Positions 34,997-43,216 of a stretch of DNA of 64,000 bases are shown here, piece after piece. A program made the position numbers and the translations under genes. Source of the stretch: Roseovarius faecimaris (GTDB lineage: Bacteria; Pseudomonadota; Alphaproteobacteria; Rhodobacterales; Rhodobacteraceae); contig NZ_CP034348.1 in NCBI RefSeq assembly GCF_009762325.1, positions 2,486,501 through 2,550,500 of the forward strand. Reading direction: 5' to 3'. The notes under the pieces are model-generated. The model saw nothing but the letters and a program-made list of their open reading frames with translations, made no database searches and was not told where the DNA came from. The number at the start of each line of letters is the position of its first letter. The first letter of the stretch is position 1.

Positions 34997-35590
34997 CTAT
35001 TTCCGAATATACATAACGGTCGATCCATCTTCGGCCTTGAACGCAACCTGCGCAAGGTTGCCGTCAGCGTCATACCAAAGATCACGGGCCAGATCGCCGG
35101 ACATGCGGTAGTGATGCGCCGTGACGGCGCCGCGCCTCGTCTCAACCATTTCAGCGCCCAGGTCGGCAACGCGCACTTTCATCATCCTGCCGTCTATGGT
35201 GTTCATCAGCTTTTGACTGCGCACGATGTCGTCGTTCCAAAGACTGGCGGGCAAAGTACCTTTGCCTGCGGTTTTCAACTGGTGCGGTTCACCATCGTCA
35301 TTCGTGTTCGAACTGATCTGTTGCAGCTTGCCGCTTTTCCACGTCTCCAAGCTTGCATGTTGGAAGCTGTAGGCGGTGGTGCGGATCAAGGGCACCTTTA
35401 CAGCAATATCTGTTGCGACCTCGACAGTGAAGGAACTGCCCGTACCGGAAAAGCTGTAGGTATGATCTCCGATGTCCTTACCTTTGCGGACAACGTCGAA
35501 ACTCAGCTTTCCATTTGACGGGATTGAAAGGGCGTGGACCGGTGCGGCCAAGGCCACCGCAAGTCCGACTGCCAAACCAAGAAGGCGCAT
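34997..35590 (-). CDS. DUF6134-like secreted protein, about 197 aa
   Basis: A Sec signal peptide (MRLLGLAVGLAVALAAPVHA, cleavage near ALS) precedes a beta-rich mature part beginning LSIPSNGKLSFDVVRKGKDI with GDHTYSFSGTGSSFTVEVAT. The ending reads DLWYDADGNLAQVAFKAEDG, a pattern of DUF6134. The ATG at 35590 has GGAG six bases upstream and is preferred over the one at 35602. The protein should be periplasmic. Its function is unknown; the all-beta, lipid-chaperone-like look of similar proteins would fit a product-binding role. Position at the head of the two-component operon suggests it belongs to the same system. Confidence 0.75.
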   Translation of the reverse strand: MRLLGLAVGLAVALAAPVHALSIPSNGKLSFDVVRKGKDIGDHTYSFSGTGSSFTVEVATDIAVKVPLIRTTAYSFQHASLETWKSGKLQQISSNTNDDGEPHQLKTAGKGTLPASLWNDDIVRSQKLMNTIDGRMMKVRVADLGAEMVETRRGAVTAHHYRMSGDLARDLWYDADGNLAQVAFKAEDGSTVMYIRK

Positions 35591-35811
35591 ATTGAACTCC
35601 ATTTTCAGTGTGATTTGGCCTTGTTTGACGGGCGACGCTTACAAGAAACTTACAAATGGATGGTTTTCTTTGCCCGGCATCATGCAGCGTCTATGCAGAT
35701 GAAAGCCACGCGCAACAGAGATCCTGCTGCAAAGAGCGTTTTCGCATTGGCTCCATGCTGAATGACGTGAACTGCCTCAGAAATTTCCGCAGGCGGCGAA
35801 CGCGGTGCCTT

Positions 35812-36810
35812 TCATATCCGCGCTTTGCGATAGTTTGCCGGCGTGGTTCCAAGCCACCGCTTGAACGCCCGCGTGAAGGAACTTTGCTCGGAAAAGCCTG
35901 TGAGGAACGCCACTTCGGCGAGCGAGTATTGCTCGTCTCTCAGCAATCCTTCGGCAAGCTCACGGCGCGTTTCCTCGGTGAGGGTCTGGAAACTCATTCC
36001 GTGTTCCGAAAGGCGCCGGTGAAAAGACCGAGCGCTCAGGCCGAGGCCCTTGGCAATGTCCGCCATGCGAGGGGCGCCTTCGTTCAACGCCTGCGCAATC
36101 GCGTTCTTGGCGTCACTGACCATGCTTGGCAGCTTTTCAAGCTTGGCAAGGTCACGGTCGAGATCCGACATCAGGTATCTCGAGATACCTTCATCGCCCA
36201 GGATATTCGCCCGGTTCATCGCTTCATGCGAGATCAGGACGGCGTCCAGATCGGAGGCGAATGTCACCGGGCATCCGAACCAGGCTTCGTGGAAGGCCTT
36301 CGATTTTGGCTCCTTGTGCTGCACGAAAACCCCTATGGGGTTGAACGGGACCGGACAGACCTGCCGCGAGAGCGAAACAGCACTGGCGAGGGTTGCCTCG
36401 TTTGACAGGCGCAGCCCCAGCCGCCGCTCGCCCTTCCGATGCAGTATGAAAAGCGTGCCGCGCGGGTGCTCGCGCAGCTCGTAAGTGACCACATCAGTCC
36501 AGAGCCGGGCATACCGTTCGATCCGGGAACAGGACGCCATCAGCGTAGGCGCAGCCTTCCAGGCCAGGCCAAGCGCGCCATACTCATCGCAGCGCATCGA
36601 AGCGCCAACATGAATCGGAAGTTTGGTGACATCGATCTGCTCGGCCATGCCTTCGAGCATTTCGTAATACGTCTCGGCAGGGATCATGAACTTGGGATCC
36701 CACGGCGCGTCGGGATCGATGCCGGCGGCCTCCAGCGTTGCCCGCTGATCGATATCCGACCCGGCGGCGGCAACCATCTTGCGTGCGAAAAGTGACGTTA
36801 CATAGGCCAT
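35812..36810 (-). CDS. AraC-family regulator with N-terminal ligand-binding-like domain, 332 aa
   Basis: The C-terminal two-HTH AraC domain spans about residues 230-330 (MADIAKGLGLSARSFHRRLS and SLAEVAFLTGFSEQSSFTRA). The N-terminal part matches the arabinose-binding-like domain of the OruR/ArgR-type AraC regulators. It is divergent from the NmrA/DUF4345/DUF1772 genes with a gap of about 177 bases, so it is the likely regulator of that small operon. The inducer is unknown. Confidence 0.92.
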   Translation of the reverse strand: MAYVTSLFARKMVAAAGSDIDQRATLEAAGIDPDAPWDPKFMIPAETYYEMLEGMAEQIDVTKLPIHVGASMRCDEYGALGLAWKAAPTLMASCSRIERYARLWTDVVTYELREHPRGTLFILHRKGERRLGLRLSNEATLASAVSLSRQVCPVPFNPIGVFVQHKEPKSKAFHEAWFGCPVTFASDLDAVLISHEAMNRANILGDEGISRYLMSDLDRDLAKLEKLPSMVSDAKNAIAQALNEGAPRMADIAKGLGLSARSFHRRLSEHGMSFQTLTEETRRELAEGLLRDEQYSLAEVAFLTGFSEQSSFTRAFKRWLGTTPANYRKARI

Positions 36811-36987
36811 ATCCGAGGCCGCTGATCAGGCTGATAACTGTGCATGCACGAAAGATAGCCTGCGCCATGCGGTTTGTCACAGGGCGCGATTGGCAGGCTC
36901 GGTCAAAACCCTGGCCGCTGCGGTCAATATTCAGACCCGTCACCCCGGCTAGTCCTTGGTCATCATACTCAACCAAGGAGAAAGAAC

Positions 36988-37815
36988 ATGCAAACTCAAC
37001 CCATTCTTGTCGTCGGCGCAACCGGTAAAACCGGGTCGCGCGTTGTGTCCAGGCTCGAAGACATGGGCACCGCCGTCCGTCGCGGCTCGCGCAACTCTGA
37101 CATCCCCTTCGATTGGGAAACCCCGGCTACCTGGGCGCCCGCCCTCAGCGGCGTGTCGAAAGCCTATGTCACATACTTCCCGGACCTGGCTTTTCCCGGC
37201 GCTGTCGAAACGCTCGAAGCCTTCACGAAGGTTGCAGCGGCCAGCGCTCTGAAACACATCGTCCTGTTGTCCGGTCGGGGCGAACATCATGCACGCATGG
37301 GCGAAGAGGTGGTACGCGCTTCGGGCATCCCGTTCACCATCGTCCGTGCGGCCTGGTTCGCGCAAAACTTCAGCGAAGGCTATCTGCGCGATCCGATCCT
37401 GGCAGGTGTTTTGCCGATGCCGGGCGGTGAGATTGCCGAGCCCATTATCGACATCGACGATATTGCCGACGTCGTCGTTGCCGCCCTCACCGAAGACGGA
37501 CACCAAGGCGAACTCTATGAGGTGACCGGCCCCCGCCTGATGACATTCGCCGAAATGGCCGGTGTGTTGTCACAGGCCACAGGCCGCCCCATCCAGCATG
37601 TGCCCATCAGCTTCGATGACTTCCATGCGAATGTTGCCGCGTCGGGCGGCGACTTTGTGGCCGATGTCTTCACCGCGATCGCACGCGAGACGCTCGACGG
37701 ACGAAATGCACAGATAGCCGATGGTGTGGAGCGTGCCCTTGGCCGCAAGCCCCGCGACTTTTCCGCCTTTGCCGCCGCGGCAGCGTCCCGCGGCGTCTGG
37801 AACACGGCCGCCTGA
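36988..37815 (+). CDS. NmrA-like NAD(P)-binding protein, 275 aa
   Basis: An atypical SDR with the cofactor motif ILVVGATGKTGSRVVSRL at the N-terminus and AEPIIDIDDIADVVVAALTE in the middle, as in NmrA/HSCARG-like proteins. It lacks the Tyr-x3-Lys pair, so it may be a redox sensor or a reductase of unusual type. The ATG at 36988 follows AAGGAG; longer frames upstream are ignored. It heads an operon with two small membrane proteins and is divergent from the AraC gene. Confidence 0.88.
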   Translation: MQTQPILVVGATGKTGSRVVSRLEDMGTAVRRGSRNSDIPFDWETPATWAPALSGVSKAYVTYFPDLAFPGAVETLEAFTKVAAASALKHIVLLSGRGEHHARMGEEVVRASGIPFTIVRAAWFAQNFSEGYLRDPILAGVLPMPGGEIAEPIIDIDDIADVVVAALTEDGHQGELYEVTGPRLMTFAEMAGVLSQATGRPIQHVPISFDDFHANVAASGGDFVADVFTAIARETLDGRNAQIADGVERALGRKPRDFSAFAAAAASRGVWNTAA

Positions 37816-37845
37816 CCGCAACACGCACCTGAAAGGAGCTTCCAA

Positions 37846-38274
37846 ATGTCCGTGATCGGTCTTGAAAAAATGGCTCTGGGCATCTCTGGTCTGACAGCTG
37901 TCGGAATAGGCGTCGTCATTCTGGCGGCACCCCACGCCTTTTTTGCCAGCTACGGCATCACTGTTGGAGATGACCCCGGCTTGTTGAGCGAATTACGCGC
38001 GTCGGCGGCGGGCCTCGCGGCGTTCGGTGTCCTGATGTTGCTGGGCATTTGGCGCATCACGATCAAACCGGTGTCAAAGATTGCGGCGTTGACTGTGTTC
38101 CTCGCCTTCCCTGTGGGCCGATTGATCGGTCTGATCGTCGATGGTGTGCCGCCAACCCCGATCATCGGCGCGCTGATGTTTGAGCTGGCCGTCGCGGCGC
38201 TCTGCATCGTCGCCTTCAGTCGCCGCTCAGAGCCGGTGCACGCATCGCTTTCCGGTTCTCGCACCGAACGTTGA
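37846..38274 (+). CDS. DUF4345-family membrane protein, 142 aa
   Basis: A small inner-membrane protein with four hydrophobic segments (ISGLTAVGIGVVILAAPHAF, SAAGLAAFGVLMLLGIW, ALTVFLAFPVGRLIGLI, IIGALMFELAVAALCIVAF) and the family pattern LLSELRASAAGL-x-A and GRLIGLIVDG. The function is not known. It follows the NmrA-like gene by 30 bases with a GGAG ribosome site. Its neighbours suggest a stress- or electrophile-related operon. Confidence 0.85.
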   Translation: MSVIGLEKMALGISGLTAVGIGVVILAAPHAFFASYGITVGDDPGLLSELRASAAGLAAFGVLMLLGIWRITIKPVSKIAALTVFLAFPVGRLIGLIVDGVPPTPIIGALMFELAVAALCIVAFSRRSEPVHASLSGSRTER

Positions 38275-38337
38275 AGCATGGCGGTGGCACAGCCTGCAAT
38301 CTGCGCCACCGCCTTCACCCCAAAAAAGGAAAAACTC

Positions 38338-38838
38338 ATGTCTCCCCTTGTTTTCATGCTGCTACAGCTTTCGATCCTCGCCTACGCCATTGTTGGCGGT
38401 GTCTTTCTGGCCTTTTCTGACTTTATCATGCGCTCACTTGCTCATACCGGCGGTGTGGGCGGTGTGGATGCCATGCAGGTTATCAATCGGGAAGTCTTTC
38501 GCTGGGTGTTCATGGCCCTGTTTCTCGGGATGGCCGTTGTATCGGTCTTCATCCTTGTCTATGGCGCCATGCACCTGACCGGCGTATCGGGAAAACTCAT
38601 CATGCTTGGCGCCCTGCTGTATCTTGTTGGGTGTTTCGCAGTCACCGCCGTCTTCAACGTACCCATGAACGAGGCGCTTGCCGATATGGATTTGTCGGCG
38701 GATGCGACCCGGGACTACTGGATCGGCACCTATCTGCCACGCTGGACCATGTGGAACACGGTACGCACACTTGCCTGTGCGTTGGCCGCGGCAACGATGC
38801 TCTTCGGGGTCGTCGCGCTTGCACAGTCTCAATCTTGA
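38338..38838 (+). CDS. DUF1772 (anthrone oxygenase-like) membrane protein, 166 aa
   Basis: The ATG at 38338 follows AAGGAAAA. The protein has four hydrophobic segments and the family's conserved elements: FLAFSDFIMRSL, GGVDAMQVINREVF, and FNVPMNEALADMD near residue 105, with a W-x3-N ending (PRWTMWNTVRTLACAL). DUF1772 includes fungal anthrone oxygenases, but bacterial members are mostly uncharacterised. It is the third gene of the AraC-linked operon. Confidence 0.85.
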   Translation: MSPLVFMLLQLSILAYAIVGGVFLAFSDFIMRSLAHTGGVGGVDAMQVINREVFRWVFMALFLGMAVVSVFILVYGAMHLTGVSGKLIMLGALLYLVGCFAVTAVFNVPMNEALADMDLSADATRDYWIGTYLPRWTMWNTVRTLACALAAATMLFGVVALAQSQS

Positions 38839-38928
38839 GGGTCGGCCCAGCATCCGAACTGGGCCGCGAAACTCAAAGGCCACCAAACCATCCGGGTGCC
38901 AGGTGTCGCAATACGAGCCGCTACGCGA

Positions 38929-39561
38929 TTAAGGGATGCCCAACTCCCGCTTGATATGGCCCTGGCAAATCGCGACCGCCTGGTCGCCGGTCAACACATC
39001 ATCGTGGATCGAAAGACCAAGCCAAAGCCCGTCAGACAGGGCGATAAAGGTCAACGCAACCTGACGGGCGTCGATCTTTACGCCCTGCTCTTCAGCCGCC
39101 GCACGTACGAGCAATTCCATCCTGATGATGTAATCCCGGTAAAGCCGCCGGTTGGCCGCCCGAACCTTGGCGTTGAAACGTGTTTCGTGCCACAGCGCAA
39201 GGAAGGCGGTGCGGTTGAGCTCGGTAAACGTTGCCGCAGAAAACAGCGAGGCGGGCACAGCGAGAAGCTTGTTGGTGGCACCTTCCGTGGTTTCGACCAC
39301 CGCCCGCACCGTCTCTGCGATTCGGCCGAAGAGGTATTCGAGCGCGGCCACCATCACCTCATCCTTGTTTTCGAAATAGTGGCCCAGCAGCCCGCGCGAC
39401 GCGCCAGCCGACTTGCTGATTGTCGAAACGGTCGTTCCAGAAACGCCATGTTCGGCCAGGGATCGCAAAGCCCCTTCGATCAGCGTTCTACGCCTGTATT
39501 CATTGATTTCCGGATGCGTTCTGGGCCGTTTTTCAGGCTTGAGTTTGGAGGCGATTGGCAA
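38929..39561 (-). CDS. TetR-family regulator (BetI-like), about 210 aa
   Basis: The N-terminal HTH (TLIEGALRSLAEHGVSGTTV, then SAGASRGLLGHYFENKDEVM) is of the BetI type, and the C-terminal domain has FLALWHETRFNAKVRAANRR and LSDGLWLGLSIHDDVLTGDQ, strongly BetI-like. AGGAG followed eight bases later by a TTG (39561) suggests a TTG start; an ATG at 39594 without a ribosome site is the alternative. It is divergent from the HalD/BesD-family oxygenase gene. BetI proteins respond to choline or betaine-related ligands, which fits the betaine/N-methyl theme of the region. Confidence 0.88.
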   Translation of the reverse strand: MPIASKLKPEKRPRTHPEINEYRRRTLIEGALRSLAEHGVSGTTVSTISKSAGASRGLLGHYFENKDEVMVAALEYLFGRIAETVRAVVETTEGATNKLLAVPASLFSAATFTELNRTAFLALWHETRFNAKVRAANRRLYRDYIIRMELLVRAAAEEQGVKIDARQVALTFIALSDGLWLGLSIHDDVLTGDQAVAICQGHIKRELGIP

Positions 39562-39690
39562 AGGGTCACTCCTGTCGATGGATAAGACAAGCATAGCGGG
39601 TCAAATATCATGCGCAAAATGTTTGTTGTCCGTCCAACTTTTTTTTGGAAGCGTTTACCGAACCGAAACACCGCCGCAAAGGAGCATCGA

Positions 39691-40503
39691 ATGAAACCGG
39701 AAGACGTGGTGAACCTTGACCTCTACCCCATCACCGAACAGGAAAGCCCGGAGTGCAAGGCGCTGATTGCACGCCTCAAGCGCGAGCTTGAAGAAAACCA
39801 ATATGTCTCGCTGCCCGATTTCATCAGGCCCGAGGCACGCGAAAAGGCCGTGGCCGATGCCTTGGCGGCCCTGCCCAGCGCCCATCACAACAGCTCGAAT
39901 CGCAACTGTTATCTGCAGCGGTCTGGCGACCCCGCGCTGCCCGACGATCATCCCCGCAACATCATGCTTGAAGCCAGCACAAGGATGCTGGCTTATGACA
40001 GGTTCCCCGATGATTGCCCTGTAAAGACGCTTTATCACTGGGCGCCTGTGCGCGATATGGTGGCCGGGATTGTCGGTTCCGAAACCCTCTACGACAACGA
40101 GGACCCCTGCCAGCCGGTCAACCTGCTTTGCTATCAGACCGGCGACCGGTCGGCCTGGCATTTTGATTCCGTGAATGCCTTCACGATGACGCTGATGCTG
40201 CAGGCATCGGAGGCCGGAGGCGATTTCGAAATAGTTCCGCACACCCGCAGCGACGACGACCAGAATTACGACTATGTCCGGCGCGTTCTGACCGGCCAAT
40301 GCGCGGAAGATGCGGTCTCGGTCGCTCGGGCGGCAGGGTCGCTGTGCATATTCAGAGGCTGCAATTCGCTTCACCGCGTCTCACCGGTGGAAGGCGACGC
40401 CATGCGGATCATGGGGGTCTTTGTCTATGAACGCGAACCCGGCGTCGTCGGAGACCCGGAGGTTAACGCAACCGTCTACGGGCGCGACTGCGCTCCGGCG
40501 TGA
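39691..40503 (+). CDS. HalD/BesD-family Fe(II)/2-oxoglutarate oxygenase, predicted hydroxylase, 270 aa
   Basis: An AAAGGAG site six bases upstream fixes the ATG at 39691. The protein matches the HalD/ArpA/BesD group of amino-acid-acting oxygenases: NLLCYQTGDRSAWHFDSVNA, FTMTLMLQASEAGGDFE, and the distal His in GCNSLHRVSPVEG. The metal motif is His-Phe-Asp. Radical halogenases of this family have Gly in place of Asp to make room for chloride, so this member should hydroxylate rather than halogenate. The likely substrate is a free amino acid or amine. It is followed by a hairpin and an orphan binding-protein gene. Confidence 0.83.
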   Translation: MKPEDVVNLDLYPITEQESPECKALIARLKRELEENQYVSLPDFIRPEAREKAVADALAALPSAHHNSSNRNCYLQRSGDPALPDDHPRNIMLEASTRMLAYDRFPDDCPVKTLYHWAPVRDMVAGIVGSETLYDNEDPCQPVNLLCYQTGDRSAWHFDSVNAFTMTLMLQASEAGGDFEIVPHTRSDDDQNYDYVRRVLTGQCAEDAVSVARAAGSLCIFRGCNSLHRVSPVEGDAMRIMGVFVYEREPGVVGDPEVNATVYGRDCAPA

Positions 40504-40520
40504 TCCGCCCGGAAACAAAA

Positions 40521-40544
40521 GGCGGCCCGGCATAACGGGCCGCC
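40521..40544 (+). terminator. Hairpin between oxygenase and binding-protein genes
   Basis: GGCGGCCCG (40521-40529) and CGGGCCGCC (40536-40544) form a perfect 9-bp stem with a six-base loop. No T tract follows directly, so it may be a partial terminator or message stabiliser in the 68-bp gap between the two genes. Confidence 0.55.
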
Positions 40545-40571
40545 GATCCCCGTTAAAAAAGAGGAAAGCCA

Positions 40572-42173
40572 ATGTCCCTAAAGACTTCGCCACTCTACCT
40601 GCCATCCCGGCGTCCTGCCACGATCACCCGCCGTTCATTCATGCAAACCAGCCTTGCGGCCTGCTCCGCCACGGCGGTTGGCCTTGTCTCGGCCAGCCGC
40701 GCCGCCACTGCGAGCCCGGTCAAGGGGGGCCATTTCCGCTTTGGCTTTGGCCACGGCAGCACCACCGATGTGCTCGATCCCGGCAAAGTTCTGAACGGCC
40801 TGCTCTCTGCCACGCATTACGCCGTCACCAATACACTCACCGAAGTGGACACCGACGGCGCGCTCATCCCGAAACTTGCGACCGAATGGGATGCCACGCC
40901 TGACGCAAAGACATGGGTATTCAAGCTGCGTCAGGGGGTGGAGTTCCACGACGGTAAGACGCTCACCGTCGAGGATGTCATCGCCTCCATCAATCACCAT
41001 CGCGGCGAGGGCTCGACCTCCTCCGCCAAGAGCATCGTAAACGCCATCACCACGCTGCGCGCCGATGGCACCGACAGGGTCGTCATAGAGTTGAGCGGGG
41101 GGGATGCGGATTTCCCGTTCAAGCTCAGCAGTTTCAACTTCCCGATCTATGCAGCAAGGGAGGATGGCAGCCTCGCCTTTGAAGAGGGCGTGGGCGTGGG
41201 CGCTTACAGGCTGGTCAATTTCGAGCCGGGCGTGCGCGCGGATTTCGAGAAAAACCCCAATTACTGGAATGAGGCGCGCGGCCATTTTGACAGTGCCGAG
41301 CTGATCTCCATCAAGGATGTGACCGCCCGCACCAACGCCTTGCGCACCGGGGCCGTCGACGCAATCGACCGTGTCGAACTGAAAACGGCCAACCTGCTGA
41401 AGGAAACGGATGGCATCGTCGTTCACGAGGTGGAGGGCAAGACACATTACACCTTCCCGATGCACACAAACGCGGCACCGTTCAATGACAGGCATGTCCG
41501 CATGGCCGTGAAGCTCGGGCTGGATCGCGAAGCGATGCTGAAGACCATTCTTTTCGGCCACGGTCAAATCGGCAATGACACACCGATCAACGCCGCCTAC
41601 CCGTTTTTCAACGCCGAACTGGAACAGCGCAGCTACGACCCCGACAAGGCGAAATGGCACTTGAAGCAGGCCGGTCACGACAGCCTCGACCTGACCCTGA
41701 GCGCCTCGGATGCCGCGTTTGCAGGCGCCGTCGATGCCGCCGTGCTATACAAGGAACAGGCGCGCGATGCCGGTCTGAACATTACCGTGGTGCGCGAACC
41801 TACCGACGGGTACTGGTCAGACGTCTGGATGAAGAAGCCGTGGTGTGCCTGCTACTGGCCGGGCTATGCAACTCCCGACAGCATCTTCACCCAAGCCTAT
41901 GCCGCTGGGGCGTCATGGAATGACACGTTCTGGGACAACGGACGTTTCAACGAACTGCTCGTTGCCGCCCGCTCGGAACTGGATCAGACCCGCCGTGCGG
42001 ACCTTTATGGCGAGATGCAGACCCTTGTCCGCGATGATGGCGGCACGGTCGTCCCGTTCTTTGCAAACGATGTCTTTGCCGTCTCCGAAAAGGTCGGCAC
42101 CGGTGCACTGTCAAATAACTACGAAGTCGACGGTCGGCTTTTCCTCGAACGTTGGTGGCTGAACGACGCGTGA
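40572..42173 (+). CDS. DppA/OppA-type ABC substrate-binding protein with Tat signal, orphan, 533 aa
   Basis: A family 5 extracellular solute-binding protein. The N-terminus has a twin-arginine motif (ITRRSFMQTSLAACSA) and a hydrophobic stretch. The mature part has NTLTEVDTDGALIPKLATEW, TWVFKLRQGVEFHDGKTLTV and VDRVELKTANLL-type segments. These proteins bind peptides, nickel, opines or other solutes. There are no DppBCDF-type permease or ATPase genes nearby. A paralog lies at 55896-57479. The partner transporter must be elsewhere, or the protein acts with a different system. Confidence 0.88.
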   Translation: MSLKTSPLYLPSRRPATITRRSFMQTSLAACSATAVGLVSASRAATASPVKGGHFRFGFGHGSTTDVLDPGKVLNGLLSATHYAVTNTLTEVDTDGALIPKLATEWDATPDAKTWVFKLRQGVEFHDGKTLTVEDVIASINHHRGEGSTSSAKSIVNAITTLRADGTDRVVIELSGGDADFPFKLSSFNFPIYAAREDGSLAFEEGVGVGAYRLVNFEPGVRADFEKNPNYWNEARGHFDSAELISIKDVTARTNALRTGAVDAIDRVELKTANLLKETDGIVVHEVEGKTHYTFPMHTNAAPFNDRHVRMAVKLGLDREAMLKTILFGHGQIGNDTPINAAYPFFNAELEQRSYDPDKAKWHLKQAGHDSLDLTLSASDAAFAGAVDAAVLYKEQARDAGLNITVVREPTDGYWSDVWMKKPWCACYWPGYATPDSIFTQAYAAGASWNDTFWDNGRFNELLVAARSELDQTRRADLYGEMQTLVRDDGGTVVPFFANDVFAVSEKVGTGALSNNYEVDGRLFLERWWLNDA

Positions 42174-42187
42174 CCGCCTCCGTATCA

Positions 42188-42211
42188 GGAGGAGCCGTGA
42201 CGGGCTCCTCC
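42188..42211. terminator. Hairpin between convergent genes
   Basis: GGAGGAGCC (42188-42196) and GGCTCCTCC (42203-42211) make a perfect 9-bp stem with a GTGACG loop, 14 bases after the binding-protein stop and before the convergent LuxR gene ends at 42303. Position favours a terminator, although no T tract follows. Confidence 0.6.
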
Positions 42212-42302
42212 ACTCCCCCTTGCCCGCGCACAGCGACGGCCCGTCGCCCAGGGACCAAGATCACCGGAATGCCGCGCCGTCCCGCCCTCTTTGCGGCCCT
42301 GA

Positions 42303-43127
42303 TCAGTCGATGGTTTGTCCGTCGGTAATCGCTTCGAGGAAGGCGGAAAAAAGCTCGCCCTGCGAATTGATCCGCAGCTTTGAATAGATATTCCGGCGAT
42401 GAATGCGGACGGTGCCGGACGAGATGCCGAGAAGCTTGCCCACCGCGTCGGCGGAATGGCCACGCAGGGTATGTTCAACAACCTCGCGCTCCCGCGGGGT
42501 CAGGATCCCCTGCCCTATGCTGCGAAAGGCAAACTCGATTTTCCGTTCAAGTTCCGGTGCTGCGCCCGCGCTCTCCTTCGCGGCCATCTGCCAGTTGCGC
42601 CGACAGCAGGCGTCAACCACGGGCCAGACCGCTTTCAACGCCTTGAATTCGGGTTTGCTGAACCGCCGGGATTTACGCATAAGCGACACGACGATCATCA
42701 AGTCCTTTCGCACCCGGACAAGATAGCCGATTTCTTCCGCAAGGCCGGTCTGCCCGTAATAGCTGCGAAAATACTCCCCCTGGTAAAACCGGTCGGGCGC
42801 AATTTCGCTCAGGCGCCACAGGCCGGGTGAAACACTGCCCCCGGCCGCCAAAAAAAACGGATCGAGCAGGTACGGCCCCTCAAGATATTCGTCCACATGC
42901 AAGATTCGCCGGTCTTCGGGAAAATCGTTGTAGAGGGCCAGCGGAACCGACGCGCTGACATAGCCGAAGATCACGGTGAAATCGAAATCGACAATCGACT
43001 GCAACGCATTGGACAGCGCCTGCCCGAAGGCTGGCGTTTCCAGATCCTCAATCATCTGAGCAACTTGCGCGTTCCAGTCCATGAAGGTGATGGCGTCCCT
43101 GTTATACGGCTGACCAGAGCCAGACAT
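42303..43127 (-). CDS. LuxR-family transcriptional regulator, 274 aa
   Basis: The C-terminal HTH (about residues 205-265) reads LTPREREVVEHTLRGHSADA and GTVRIHRRNIYSKLRINSQG, a standard LuxR/GerE domain. The N-terminal 200 residues hold a sensor-like domain with LYNDFPEDRRILHVDEYLEG and YLLDPFFLAAGG that I cannot assign firmly; it is not a clear autoinducer domain. The gene is divergent from the second Pot-type operon, with an AT-rich 89-bp gap. It may regulate that transporter and the binding protein at 40572. Confidence 0.88.
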   Translation of the reverse strand: MSGSGQPYNRDAITFMDWNAQVAQMIEDLETPAFGQALSNALQSIVDFDFTVIFGYVSASVPLALYNDFPEDRRILHVDEYLEGPYLLDPFFLAAGGSVSPGLWRLSEIAPDRFYQGEYFRSYYGQTGLAEEIGYLVRVRKDLMIVVSLMRKSRRFSKPEFKALKAVWPVVDACCRRNWQMAAKESAGAAPELERKIEFAFRSIGQGILTPREREVVEHTLRGHSADAVGKLLGISSGTVRIHRRNIYSKLRINSQGELFSAFLEAITDGQTID

Positions 43128-43216
43128 ACCACAAAAGTAATATTTACAAATAGCAAAGTTTTTGAGCCAAATAGGGTTAATAAGATATATGGCTCAGGAA
43201 GGCATATACGACAAAA

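Noticed and set aside
39691..40503. Radical halogenase
   Set aside because: The metal motif keeps an aspartate (His-Phe-Asp), where halogenases have glycine.
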